Assembly: GCA_900547825.1 (NCBI GenBank)
Contig: URII01000007.1
Span: 1 to 62,492, forward strand
Source: an uncultured Porphyromonadaceae bacterium
GTDB lineage: Bacteria; Bacteroidota; Bacteroidia; Bacteroidales; Muribaculaceae
Reading direction: 5' to 3'
Length of the DNA: 62,492 nucleotides
Shown here: positions 32,332 to 40,229 of the stretch, one piece after another
How the letters are laid out: each line of letters opens with the position of its first letter
Position numbering within the stretch: position 1 is the stretch's first letter
Program-made: the position numbers and the translations under genes
Notes under the pieces: generated by a model
Databases searched by the model: none
What the model was told of the DNA's origin: nothing
The model's input: the letters and a program-made list of their open reading frames with translations, nothing else

Positions 32332-33351
32332 TTAACGGGCTCCTTTGAATTCCATGAGGAAACGGCGGTCGTTTTCGGAGAACATGCGGAGATCCTTTAC
32401 CTGATATTTGAGGTTGGTGATGCGTTCTATACCCATGCCGAGGGCATAGCCGGTGTAGATCTTGCTGTCAATGCCGCATGCGTCGAGTACGTTGGGGTCC
32501 ACCATTCCGCAGCCGAGTATTTCCACCCATCCGGTGTGCTTGCAGAAAGAGCAGCCCTTGCCTCCGCAGAGGTTACAGGATATATCCATTTCGGCCGACG
32601 GCTCGGTGAAGGGAAAATAGCTTGGGCGGAGACGTATTTTTGTGTCGGGGCCGAACATCTCGCGGGCAAAATACCGCAGGGCCTGGCGCAAGTCGGCAAA
32701 CGATACGTTGCGGTCGATATATAATGCTTCCACCTGATGGAAGAAACAGTGTGCGCGGGCCGAAATGGCTTCATTGCGGTAAACGCGTCCCGGGCAGATT
32801 ATACGTACCGGGGGTTGTGTTTTTTCCATTACGCGGGTCTGGACCGAGGAGGTGTGGGTGCGCAGAAGCACATCGGGATTACGCTGGATGAAAAATGTGT
32901 CCTGCATGTCGCGTGCGGGATGGTCGTCGGCAAAGTTGAGTGAGGAGAACACATGCCAGTCGTCCTCTATTTCCGGACCTTCGGCAACAGAGAAGCCGAG
33001 GCGTGAGAATATGTCGACAATCTCGTCGCGCACTATCGACAGCGGATGGCGTGAACCTTGCGGCATGGCCGCAGGTGTGCGTGTAAGGTCAATGACCTCG
33101 TCGGTAGAGTCGTTGCTTTCCAATGCTTCGCGCAGGGCATTTATGTGGTCAAGGGCGAATCCCTTGAGTTCGTTGAGCGCCGGGCCTATGGAGCGTTTCT
33201 GTTCGGCTGGTACTTCACGGAATTCGTTGAATAATGCCGATACCTCACCTTTTTTACTGAGGTATTTCACTCTAAGCTCTTCTACTTCTGCCATGTTCGA
33301 TGCCTTAAGGCCAGCAATCTGTTCCTTAAGGGCTGCAATTTTATCCAGCAT
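32332..33351 (-). CDS. pheS: Phenylalanyl-tRNA synthetase alpha subunit
   Basis: This is the catalytic subunit of the alpha2-beta2 class II synthetase for tRNA-Phe. The 339-residue protein has an N-terminal coiled coil (residues about 1-85) followed by the class II core. Motif 2 is in RVYRNEAISARAHCFFHQVE and motif 3 is in GYALGMGIERITNLKY. A CNLCGGKGCSFCKHTG segment near residue 285 carries four Cys and could bind zinc. The beta subunit gene pheT is not adjacent, so it must lie elsewhere. A promoter is present at 33398-33429. Confidence 0.96.
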   Translation of the reverse strand: MLDKIAALKEQIAGLKASNMAEVEELRVKYLSKKGEVSALFNEFREVPAEQKRSIGPALNELKGFALDHINALREALESNDSTDEVIDLTRTPAAMPQGSRHPLSIVRDEIVDIFSRLGFSVAEGPEIEDDWHVFSSLNFADDHPARDMQDTFFIQRNPDVLLRTHTSSVQTRVMEKTQPPVRIICPGRVYRNEAISARAHCFFHQVEALYIDRNVSFADLRQALRYFAREMFGPDTKIRLRPSYFPFTEPSAEMDISCNLCGGKGCSFCKHTGWVEILGCGMVDPNVLDACGIDSKIYTGYALGMGIERITNLKYQVKDLRMFSENDRRFLMEFKGAR

Positions 33352-33397
33352 TGTGATAATGTATTGTTGTGTCGGTTCAGAAACTCATTTTATCATG

Positions 33398-33429
33398 CAA
33401 ATTTACGTAACTTCCGCTAAACGTGCAAT
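33398..33429 (-). promoter_or_regulatory. Promoter of pheS
   Basis: Minus-strand ATTG (33426-33429), a 20-base spacer and TAAATTTG (33398-33405). The leader is about 43 bases. Confidence 0.7.
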
Positions 33430-33440
33430 AGTAAAATAAA

Positions 33441-33475
33441 ATACCCGGCCCATCGCTATGTATGGATCCGGGTAT
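33441..33475 (-). terminator. Terminator of the TlpA-like lipoprotein gene
   Basis: An 8-bp stem (33441-33448 with 33468-33475) is followed on the minus strand by a T-rich run. It lies 23 bases after the stop codon of the gene at 33498-34550. Confidence 0.8.
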
Positions 33476-33497
33476 CTGTTATCCGCAGGTTTGCGTA

Positions 33498-34550
33498 TTA
33501 TTCGGCTGCCGGAGCAAGGGCTTCCTTCACAGCCTGTTCAAGCTCTTCACCCATCTTGTCACGTACAAGGATCTTGCCTTGCGGATCTATGAGGATGATG
33601 CAGGGTATTCCGGCAATACCATAAATATCGGTGGGAATGCGTTGTGCGTCAATTATGCAGGGCCAGGATATCTCCTTGCGTGCTATGGCGTCGAGAGTGT
33701 TTTCGGGTTCGTCCCATACGGCCACACCCACTACATTCATTTTTGAGCCATATTCCTTATTGAGTTTTTTCAGAGTCTCGATCTCACGCATGCAGGGGCC
33801 GCACCAGCTTGCCCAGAAGTCCACGAGGGTGTATTTGCCGTCTTTGCCTACATAGTCGCTGAGTTTCTGGTCGGCGCCGTTGTATTTTACGGTAAAATCC
33901 TTGTATTGTTTTCCGGCTGATGTCTCCGCTATTTTCTGAAGTGTTTCCTGACGGCGTTTCACAGCTTCGGTGTCCTTGAATTCAGGGTATTTTTTCAGCT
34001 GTTCGCCAAGTTCTTCCGAATCCATGTTATAGAGGTTCCCGGCAAAGAAATAATATCCGATAGGATTGGCTTTGTTTGCCTCGACCGAAGCGGCCACTAT
34101 ACTGTCGTATTCGGTTTCCAATTTTGTGTAGGTTTCCATGGCCGAGGAGTCACGGGGCAGGGAGCGGGCCTCTTTTTCAATTTCAGTAAGGCGGCTCAGA
34201 ATTTTTCCGAACGATTCGTTAAGAGGTGTGCCGGAAGCCCAGTAGTTTACGGTGTCGAATGTGATGTCGCCTTTCTCTACGATAAACTCGCGGAGTGTGC
34301 GGCCGTCGTAGATGAGATTGGCCATAAATGCCTTGGTGGCTGTGCCTGTGAAGCGGGCTGTGTCGTTTTCCACGGTCACGCTGTCGATTTTCTCGCGGGT
34401 GTCATAGTTGGAAAGATACACTGTCTTGCCATTCATGTCAAGGCCTGTCAGAGGCACGGTGACGGTATATGTTCCGTCATTGTCCTTGTTTGAACATGAT
34501 GCGAGTGCAAGGACTGCTCCCGCGCATAGAATCAGATTGTTCAGTTTCAT
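33498..34550 (-). CDS. DUF4369/TlpA-like disulfide reductase lipoprotein
   Basis: This 350-residue predicted lipoprotein has the lipobox LASC (Cys19). An N-terminal beta domain (about 27-120) fits DUF4369, with TGLDMNGKTVYLSNYD. A helical linker follows, then an AhpC/TSA-type thioredoxin domain from about residue 218 with the redox motif WCGPC (249-253) and the cis-proline in GIAGIPCIILIDPQG. It probably reduces disulfides of exported proteins from the periplasmic face of a membrane. It is followed by its own terminator and preceded by a TPR protein gene 38 bases upstream. Confidence 0.9.
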   Translation of the reverse strand: MKLNNLILCAGAVLALASCSNKDNDGTYTVTVPLTGLDMNGKTVYLSNYDTREKIDSVTVENDTARFTGTATKAFMANLIYDGRTLREFIVEKGDITFDTVNYWASGTPLNESFGKILSRLTEIEKEARSLPRDSSAMETYTKLETEYDSIVAASVEANKANPIGYYFFAGNLYNMDSEELGEQLKKYPEFKDTEAVKRRQETLQKIAETSAGKQYKDFTVKYNGADQKLSDYVGKDGKYTLVDFWASWCGPCMREIETLKKLNKEYGSKMNVVGVAVWDEPENTLDAIARKEISWPCIIDAQRIPTDIYGIAGIPCIILIDPQGKILVRDKMGEELEQAVKEALAPAAE

Positions 34551-34588
34551 AAAAATGCGGTATTTAATAAATAGGTGTGGGTATATTG

Positions 34589-35416
34589 TTATTCGCGTTC
34601 AAGTGTCTTTTCCACCCGGGCCCGGGAAACTCCGAGCCTGATAGCCGTATTGCCGTCGGCTTTTGCTTCGTCGGGACGGAAACGTTTGTTGTTGAGCCAT
34701 GCCCGCAGAAGGTATAGCTCTCCGTCGTCAGGGTTGATGCGGAGTCCCTCTGTTATGTCGGCCGACGCTTCGTCAAGCCTGTCGAGCGTAAGGAGACAGG
34801 CCGCCCGGTTTACGTAGAAATCCGTTTCCTGTTTTCTGGCAAGCAGCCAGTCATATTCCTTTATTGCAGCAGGATAGTCTTTCTTTGCGGTGTAAAGAGC
34901 AGCCATGCCTATGTGGGCTTCCTCCGACTCGGGCATTTGTGCGGCTACTTTTGTGAAATCCTTTTCAGCCATTACCGTATCGCGGCGGTTCAGGGCTATC
35001 ATGCCGTGAAGATACCGGGCCTGCCAATGGAGCGAATCAATCTCAAGGATGCGTGCGAAATCCTCGTATGCGCCTTTTTCATTGCCGGTGTTGTTGCGGA
35101 TCAGAGCACGGTTCTCAAGGATTGTTATTGAGCGGGGCTGCCGTTCATGTGCATCGTCGAGAGTGGCAAGTGCAAGGGAATCATTGCCTTGGTATGACTG
35201 CATTATCGCTATGTTCGACATTATCCAGGGGATATGTTCGTCGGTGGGATAGGCTGCGACTATCTCCTTGTACTTTTCCTCGGCAAGTTTCCAGTCACCT
35301 TTGTCCTGCGCTTTGCCTGCCTCATCCATAAGGGTGATTATAGAGGGCACGGCACCCCATACAGTGAGGGAGGCGACAATGGCGGCTGTGATTGTAAATC
35401 GTTTTATATTTATCAT
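34589..35416 (-). CDS. Exported TPR-repeat protein
   Basis: This 275-residue protein begins with a signal-like segment (MINIKRFTITAAIVASLTVW) and then has about six tetratricopeptide repeats, for example WKLAEEKYKEIVAAYPTDEH and YPAAIKEYDWLLARKQETDF. TPRs form a scaffold for protein partners. I chose the ATG at 35416 because residues upstream in the frame lie over the promoter, whose -7 element ends 7 bases before this ATG. It would then be an almost leaderless mRNA. The downstream TlpA-like gene is 38 bases away. Confidence 0.82.
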   Translation of the reverse strand: MINIKRFTITAAIVASLTVWGAVPSIITLMDEAGKAQDKGDWKLAEEKYKEIVAAYPTDEHIPWIMSNIAIMQSYQGNDSLALATLDDAHERQPRSITILENRALIRNNTGNEKGAYEDFARILEIDSLHWQARYLHGMIALNRRDTVMAEKDFTKVAAQMPESEEAHIGMAALYTAKKDYPAAIKEYDWLLARKQETDFYVNRAACLLTLDRLDEASADITEGLRINPDDGELYLLRAWLNNKRFRPDEAKADGNTAIRLGVSRARVEKTLERE

Positions 35417-35423
35417 ATCCGTG

Positions 35424-35455
35424 CAAACATAGCAAAAAATCCCCATACCTACAAA
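35424..35455 (-). promoter_or_regulatory. Promoter of the TPR gene, almost leaderless
   Basis: Minus-strand TTTG (35452-35455), a 20-base spacer and TATGTTTG (35424-35431). The predicted start near 35420 is about 4 bases before the ATG at 35416. Confidence 0.72.
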
Positions 35456-35461
35456 TTGAGC

Positions 35462-35499
35462 TGCACGGGGCCGGAAATTCAAAAGTCCGACCCCGTGCA
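35462..35499 (-). terminator. Hairpin between the LRR and TPR genes
   Basis: A 9-bp stem (35462-35470 with 35491-35499) is extended inward by four more pairs after one mismatch. It lies 36 bases past the LRR gene stop. No T run follows, so it is only a probable terminator; it also lies just upstream of the TPR promoter. Confidence 0.5.
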
Positions 35500-35534
35500 A
35501 GGGTATTATATATGGAGGTAAAGGGTTATGAGTT

Positions 35535-36596
35535 TCAGTAGTCCCACTGGCATGCCACCATGCGCAGGTTGTCGCAGCCCATTGTGCGCAGATCGGAAAT
35601 CATGTTGTTTCGGCAGTTGATATATGTAAGTTGTGAATCGAAGGCCACATCAAGCATGAGAAGCTGATTGTTGTTGCATATAAGCCGCTGTAGGAAATTG
35701 AATCCCGAAAGACTCAGGTCAGTAAGGTCATTGTAGGAACAGTCCACATATTGCAGATTGGGACAGTTGTCGACATCAAGAGTGGTCAGATCGTTGTAGG
35801 AGCACACAAGATCGATCAGTGCGCCGCAGTTGCGCATTCCGAGTGTCTTCATGTTGTTGTCGCTGCATATGAATGTGGCAAGGGAGGGGAGGCCCGACAC
35901 TATCATGGTGGATATCTCGTTGTCGTCGACATTCAGGTTCTGGAGATTTTCCACTCCGGCAAGCGTCACGGCGTTAAGCCTGTTGTAGCCGCAATACAGG
36001 TTTTTCAGTTTCACACATCCGCTTATGTCGAGCGCTTCAAGGTGGCAACCCTGACAGTTGAGCGTCTCCAATGTAGGGGAATTGGCGAGGCTTAGCTCAA
36101 CGAAAAGATTGTTGGAGCAGTTCAGCTGTTTTATGGCGGGTGTGTTGACGAAGTTCAGCTCTGTAAGGCGGTTGCGGTATATGTTTACTTTCGTCAGGGC
36201 CGCCATGTCGCTGAGGTTTGCGGCAGTGAGCACATTGCGCTGTATGTTGAGTTCCGAAAGTGCCGGCATTGAGGATAGGGTCACGGATGCTATCCTGTTG
36301 CGTGACAGGTCGAGTTTCTGGAGGGCCGTGAACCCTTTCAGGTCAAGTGTGCCGGCAAGTTTCTTATCCTTCCATTCTATGGCGGTTATGTGTCCGTTCT
36401 CAAATTTCACTCCTTCCCATGTGGCAGGATTGCCGAGGTCGGTGATTTTAAGTGCTTCGGCGTTGGTAGGGCTTTCGGCAGCAGGCTGCGAAAGGAACGC
36501 TTTGAGTTGTTTTAACTCGTTTTTGTCAGGTTTCTGCGCAAATGCTGCGGCAGCTACGGTTATTATGCCGAGAAATGTTAGGGTGAGACGTTTCAT
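35535..36596 (-). CDS. Exported leucine-rich-repeat protein
   Basis: This 353-residue protein has a signal peptide (MKRLTLTFLGIITVAAAAFA) and from about residue 85 to the end a series of about 12 short leucine-rich repeats of 20-22 residues, such as LQKLDLSRNRIASVTLSSMP and LQYVDCSYNDLTDLSLSGFN. Eight or more repeats carry Cys at the same place (L-x-C-x-x-N). LRRs form a curved solenoid that binds other proteins. There is no obvious sorting domain or lipobox, so it is probably periplasmic or released. The start at 36596 follows from the signal peptide; the frame is open 11 codons more upstream. Confidence 0.88.
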   Translation of the reverse strand: MKRLTLTFLGIITVAAAAFAQKPDKNELKQLKAFLSQPAAESPTNAEALKITDLGNPATWEGVKFENGHITAIEWKDKKLAGTLDLKGFTALQKLDLSRNRIASVTLSSMPALSELNIQRNVLTAANLSDMAALTKVNIYRNRLTELNFVNTPAIKQLNCSNNLFVELSLANSPTLETLNCQGCHLEALDISGCVKLKNLYCGYNRLNAVTLAGVENLQNLNVDDNEISTMIVSGLPSLATFICSDNNMKTLGMRNCGALIDLVCSYNDLTTLDVDNCPNLQYVDCSYNDLTDLSLSGFNFLQRLICNNNQLLMLDVAFDSQLTYINCRNNMISDLRTMGCDNLRMVACQWDY

Positions 36597-36699
36597 AAAT
36601 TTATAGTTGTGATTGTTAATACAATTCATGACACATGGTGCCTTTTTCAGGAACCTTATGTCAGATTAACAAGCCATCTATAAATTTAGTTCAACCTGT

Positions 36700-37158
36700 T
36701 CACCTGCTTCGTTTTGACGCGAAGAACATTCTCATGAGCGATGCGCATTCGTCCTGCAATATGCCTTGGGTCACTGTTGCCTTGGGATGAAAGGGCGATG
36801 ACGGCCCTGTCACTGTAGTGTAGCCGCGCTTTGAGTCGCCGGTGCCGTAGACCACCCGTTTTATCTGGCTCCATCCTATTGCTCCGGCACACATTGTGCA
36901 TGGTTCCACCGTGACATAGATGGTGCAATTTTCGAGATATTTGCCTCCAAGGCGTTGTGCTGCCGCTGTGATTGCCTGCATCTCGGCATGAGCTGTCACA
37001 TCCTGCAGCTGTTCGGTCATGTTATGGCCACGTCCTATGACCATGCCGCGCGACACTACTACAGCACCAATGGGTATCTCATCTTCTTCCAATGCTTTAC
37101 GGGCTTCGGCAATGGCATAACGCATGAAGCGTTCATCGTCATCAGTCACATTGATCAT
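36700..37158 (-). CDS. tadA: tRNA adenosine deaminase-like nucleoside deaminase
   Basis: This 152-residue zinc deaminase has the catalytic sites THAE-type DVTAHAEMQAITAAA and TVEPCTMCAGAIGW, giving one His and two Cys ligands and the proton-shuttle Glu. TadA converts adenosine-34 to inosine in the anticodon of tRNA-Arg. The sequence GTGDSKRGYTTV near residue 108 follows the TadA pattern. A guanine or cytosine deaminase of the same superfamily is the main alternative, but length and motif spacing favour TadA. It has no close partner: a 86-base gap with a hairpin separates it from the SLC45 gene upstream. Confidence 0.85.
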   Translation of the reverse strand: MINVTDDDERFMRYAIAEARKALEEDEIPIGAVVVSRGMVIGRGHNMTEQLQDVTAHAEMQAITAAAQRLGGKYLENCTIYVTVEPCTMCAGAIGWSQIKRVVYGTGDSKRGYTTVTGPSSPFHPKATVTQGILQDECASLMRMFFASKRSR

Positions 37159-37184
37159 GGTGGTTTATATATTATATAATGTGA

Positions 37185-37219
37185 AGCGGGGCGGGGGTAA
37201 TCTTTGTCCGCGCCCCGCT
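37185..37219 (-). terminator. GC-rich hairpin after the SLC45-type gene
   Basis: Positions 37185-37193 pair with 37211-37219 in a 9-bp GC-rich stem. It lies 25 bases past the SLC45-type stop codon and before tadA. No T run follows. Confidence 0.55.
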
Positions 37220-37244
37220 GTAATGGGTTATAGTCCGCAACCGG

Positions 37245-39068
37245 TTATTTCGAGCTTTCGTTTTCCTTGATAAATGCCACACAAAGAGCACCGATCACCA
37301 GTGAGATACCTGCTATTATCATCATCATCCATTGGGGTGCCACCTCTCCGGGACTACCGAGGGCCATGAGAATCCATCCGCCTACTATGGCGCCTACAAT
37401 CTGCGGAATGCATATTGAGCAGTTGAACAAGCCGAGGTAAGCTCCGATATTGCCGCCTTTAAGCGAGTTGGTAAGGATGGTGAACGGCCATGCAAGCATA
37501 GCAGCCCAGGCGCAGCCTATAAGTATGAACGACACGAACAGCAGATACTGGTTTGTGATAAGTCCTGCCGATATGAAACCTGCGGCTCCGAGCAGAAGGC
37601 TCAGCGCATAGGAGAATTTGCGGCTTCGGAAGCGCGGCAGCACTACGGCCCACAGCACGGATCCGATGGCCTGGATAGCGAAGAGAATACCGACCCAGTT
37701 GCCGGCTTCGTTATATTCCTTTGATTCGGTGTTAAGCACTTTGGCTGTTTCGAATTTAGCTTCTGAAGCATTGCTTAACGGAGCGTCCTCCACTCCTTCA
37801 AGATATAGGGCCTGAGTGCGGGGATCGTGGGTATAGATGTCGGCCAGCATCAGGTTGACCGGACCTTCAAGGCGTGAAAGCTCAGTTGTGAGTTCTATGG
37901 ACCGGAGGCTATCAACAGAGATATTGTGGTTTATTACCACTGTCGCTCCTGTCACGTCGATGGGTTGGCCGAATTTGTATTTGGGCTCTCCGTTATCGGT
38001 AACCACAAGGTCGTTGTTCACTATGGTGTCGGTAGCCTGACCGGGACGCACTATCTCGATCATGGATGCACGGGTGAATTTTCCGTTGGCAGTGAATCCG
38101 GCCACTGTGGCTTTGCCCTTCTCCACAATGAGGGTAGAGTCGGGAGCGAGAATATATTTGGCGTTGTAGTTGACGGCCTTTCCTTCATATATACCGGATA
38201 TGCCGTGTATAGTCTCTGTTTCGGGAGTGTTGAAGGATTTGTCGGCTATTGTGCCGTTGGTATATGTCCACATGAAAAGGAATGCGAACCAGCAGAAGAA
38301 CTGCACGATACCCACGGTCCAGAAAGTTTTCGGGGCATGTGCCAGCAGCTTGAACATGTTGGAGCTTTCTTTCTTTCCGCTATCTTTGGAGGGTGCGCCT
38401 CCGTTGTATTCGGCATAGAGTTGCGGAGGCCATTCCTTGATCTTGGCAAGTGAATAAACCACACAGATGAGCAATATGGCGGCTCCTATATAGAAAGAGT
38501 AGACCACCGTTTCGGGAATTACCCCTTCCGCAGCGGTGTTGCGGAACCCGATCCATGTGAGGATGAACGGGAACACATAGCCCACAATGGAGCCTGCGTT
38601 ACACAGGAAGCTCTGGATTGAGTAGGCAAGTCCTTTCTGTTTCTCGTTGACCATATCGCCTACAAGCATCTTGAACGGCTGCATGGCCATGTTGATGGAT
38701 GTGTCGAGAAGCATAAGGGCTATAAGTCCTACGAGAATTGCCGATGACACGGCCAGTCCGAAGCTGCCTGCATTAGGCAACAGGCACATCACGATTATGG
38801 CTACAAGAGCTCCGAATATCAGATATGGAAGCCTTCGGCCGAAGCGGTTCCAAGTCTTGTCACTGGCAGAACCTACAATAGGCTGCACGATAAGGCCCAT
38901 AAGTGGGGGGAGTATCCAGAAGTAGCTGAGATCGTGGGGATCAGCACCTAAGGTGGCAAATATTCGGGATACGTTGGCGCTCTGCAGGGCGTAGGCTATC
39001 TGAACGCCGAAAAAGCCGAAACTAAGATTCCATAGTTTCCAAAAACCTAAATCTGGCTTGGTTTTCAT
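37245..39068 (-). CDS. SLC45-type MFS sugar transporter with a large loop insertion
   Basis: This 607-residue membrane protein belongs to the SLC45/sucrose-symporter-like branch of the major facilitator superfamily. The start MKTKPDLGFWKLWNLSFGFF and the motif GSASDKTWNRFGRRLPYL (between helices 2 and 3) are typical. About six helices precede residue 240, helix 7 is around VGIVQFFCWFAFLFMWTYTN, and helix 8 starts near residue 458 (NWVGILFAIQAIGSVLW). Between them are about 185 non-membrane residues (272-456) rich in Thr, Val and Asp, which is unusual for the family. Likely substrate is a glucoside such as maltose or sucrose. It is monocistronic by context. Confidence 0.87.
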   Translation of the reverse strand: MKTKPDLGFWKLWNLSFGFFGVQIAYALQSANVSRIFATLGADPHDLSYFWILPPLMGLIVQPIVGSASDKTWNRFGRRLPYLIFGALVAIIVMCLLPNAGSFGLAVSSAILVGLIALMLLDTSINMAMQPFKMLVGDMVNEKQKGLAYSIQSFLCNAGSIVGYVFPFILTWIGFRNTAAEGVIPETVVYSFYIGAAILLICVVYSLAKIKEWPPQLYAEYNGGAPSKDSGKKESSNMFKLLAHAPKTFWTVGIVQFFCWFAFLFMWTYTNGTIADKSFNTPETETIHGISGIYEGKAVNYNAKYILAPDSTLIVEKGKATVAGFTANGKFTRASMIEIVRPGQATDTIVNNDLVVTDNGEPKYKFGQPIDVTGATVVINHNISVDSLRSIELTTELSRLEGPVNLMLADIYTHDPRTQALYLEGVEDAPLSNASEAKFETAKVLNTESKEYNEAGNWVGILFAIQAIGSVLWAVVLPRFRSRKFSYALSLLLGAAGFISAGLITNQYLLFVSFILIGCAWAAMLAWPFTILTNSLKGGNIGAYLGLFNCSICIPQIVGAIVGGWILMALGSPGEVAPQWMMMIIAGISLVIGALCVAFIKENESSK

Positions 39069-39148
39069 GAGATTCAGTGGGTTGATGAAGTAAATTTATA
39101 ATGATTGATTTTTTTTAATTCGTAATTGTGTATTGAACGTTACCGTCA

Positions 39149-39991
39149 TTACCTTACAAGTGAGTACAGCCATGATATTTCTTCGGGCCATATCGTGTCA
39201 TCAGGCGTTTCGAGAATCAGAGGGATGTTATCCATTCTCGGGTCGTTCATCAGCATGGTGAAAAATTCTGTTCCGAGGGTGCCTTTGCGCAGTGACTCAT
39301 GGCGGTCGATGCGTGAGGATAGCTCACGTTTTGAATCGTTGATGTGCATGCCGCAGAGATATTTCAGGCCGATTGTCTCGTCAAATTCACGCCATGTGGC
39401 TTCATACCCCTGTGGCGTGGCTATGTCGTAGCCGGCCGAATAGACATGGCATGTATCGATACATACTCCTACACGTTCCTTATCCTCCACATGCTCTATT
39501 ATCCGCGCTATCTGGCCGAAACTGTAACCGAGATTGCTGCCTTGTCCCGCAGTGTTCTCAATTACGGCTTTCACTCCTGATGTGGCATCTAATGTGAGAT
39601 TGATACTTTCGGCTATCAGGTCAAGACATTTTTCGGGATCCATTTCACCGAGGTGACTTCCGGGATGGAAGTTAAGCATGGTAAGTCCAAGCTGTTCGCA
39701 GCGCTGGAATTCGTCGAGAAACGCTTCGCGTGATTTTACCAGTTTGTCAGGATCCGGAGCGCCGAGATTTATCAGAAAGCTGTCGTGTGGTAATATCTGT
39801 GAGGGGGTGTAGCCGAACTTCGCGCAATTGTCCTTGAACTTGTCGGCTTCAGCCGCAGGGATGGCTTTGGATTTCCATCGTGAAGGGTTGCGTGTGAATA
39901 TGGCGAATGCTTTCGCTCCCATTTCGTTTGCAATCATGGGCGCGTTGCCTACTCCGTTTTCACTCGACACGTGTGCACCTACAAATTTCAT
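39149..39991 (-). CDS. nfo: Endonuclease IV
   Basis: This AP endonuclease cuts the backbone at abasic sites in base-excision repair. The 280-residue TIM-barrel protein has metal ligands in the motifs LTMLNFHPGSHLGEMDPEK, IENTAGQGSNLGYSF, VGVCIDTCHVYSAGYD, MHINDSKRELSSRIDRHESL and ILETPDD, all in the family order. Full length. No partner is adjacent: the SLC45-type gene is 80 bases downstream and the TPR regulator gene diverges 238 bases upstream. A TAAATTTG box on the minus strand upstream of the start is the likely -7 element. Confidence 0.96.
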   Translation of the reverse strand: MKFVGAHVSSENGVGNAPMIANEMGAKAFAIFTRNPSRWKSKAIPAAEADKFKDNCAKFGYTPSQILPHDSFLINLGAPDPDKLVKSREAFLDEFQRCEQLGLTMLNFHPGSHLGEMDPEKCLDLIAESINLTLDATSGVKAVIENTAGQGSNLGYSFGQIARIIEHVEDKERVGVCIDTCHVYSAGYDIATPQGYEATWREFDETIGLKYLCGMHINDSKRELSSRIDRHESLRKGTLGTEFFTMLMNDPRMDNIPLILETPDDTIWPEEISWLYSLVR

Positions 39992-40175
39992 TTTTCAGAG
40001 GTTCGTAATTCTATGTAATAGGATGTTTCCACAAAAATTCTTACAAATTTACGAAACACTTTTGATTAAACGGCACACCTCACCTCAAAAAGTGCACTTG
40101 GGCCTATCAGTGAGGAAAAAAGGAGGAAAAAATCAAAAAATATCAGTGAATTAAAAAGGGTAAGGGAGGATTGTG

Positions 40176-40183
40176 TAAATTTG
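40176..40183 (+). promoter_or_regulatory. Likely -7 element of the TPR regulator gene
   Basis: TAAATTTG fits TAnnTTTG and lies 46 bases before the ATG at 40230. No TTTG is visible at the standard distance. Confidence 0.45.
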
Positions 40184-40229
40184 CGAAAAGTATGATGAAG
40201 AAATGTATTACCGGCACAATATACACCTT

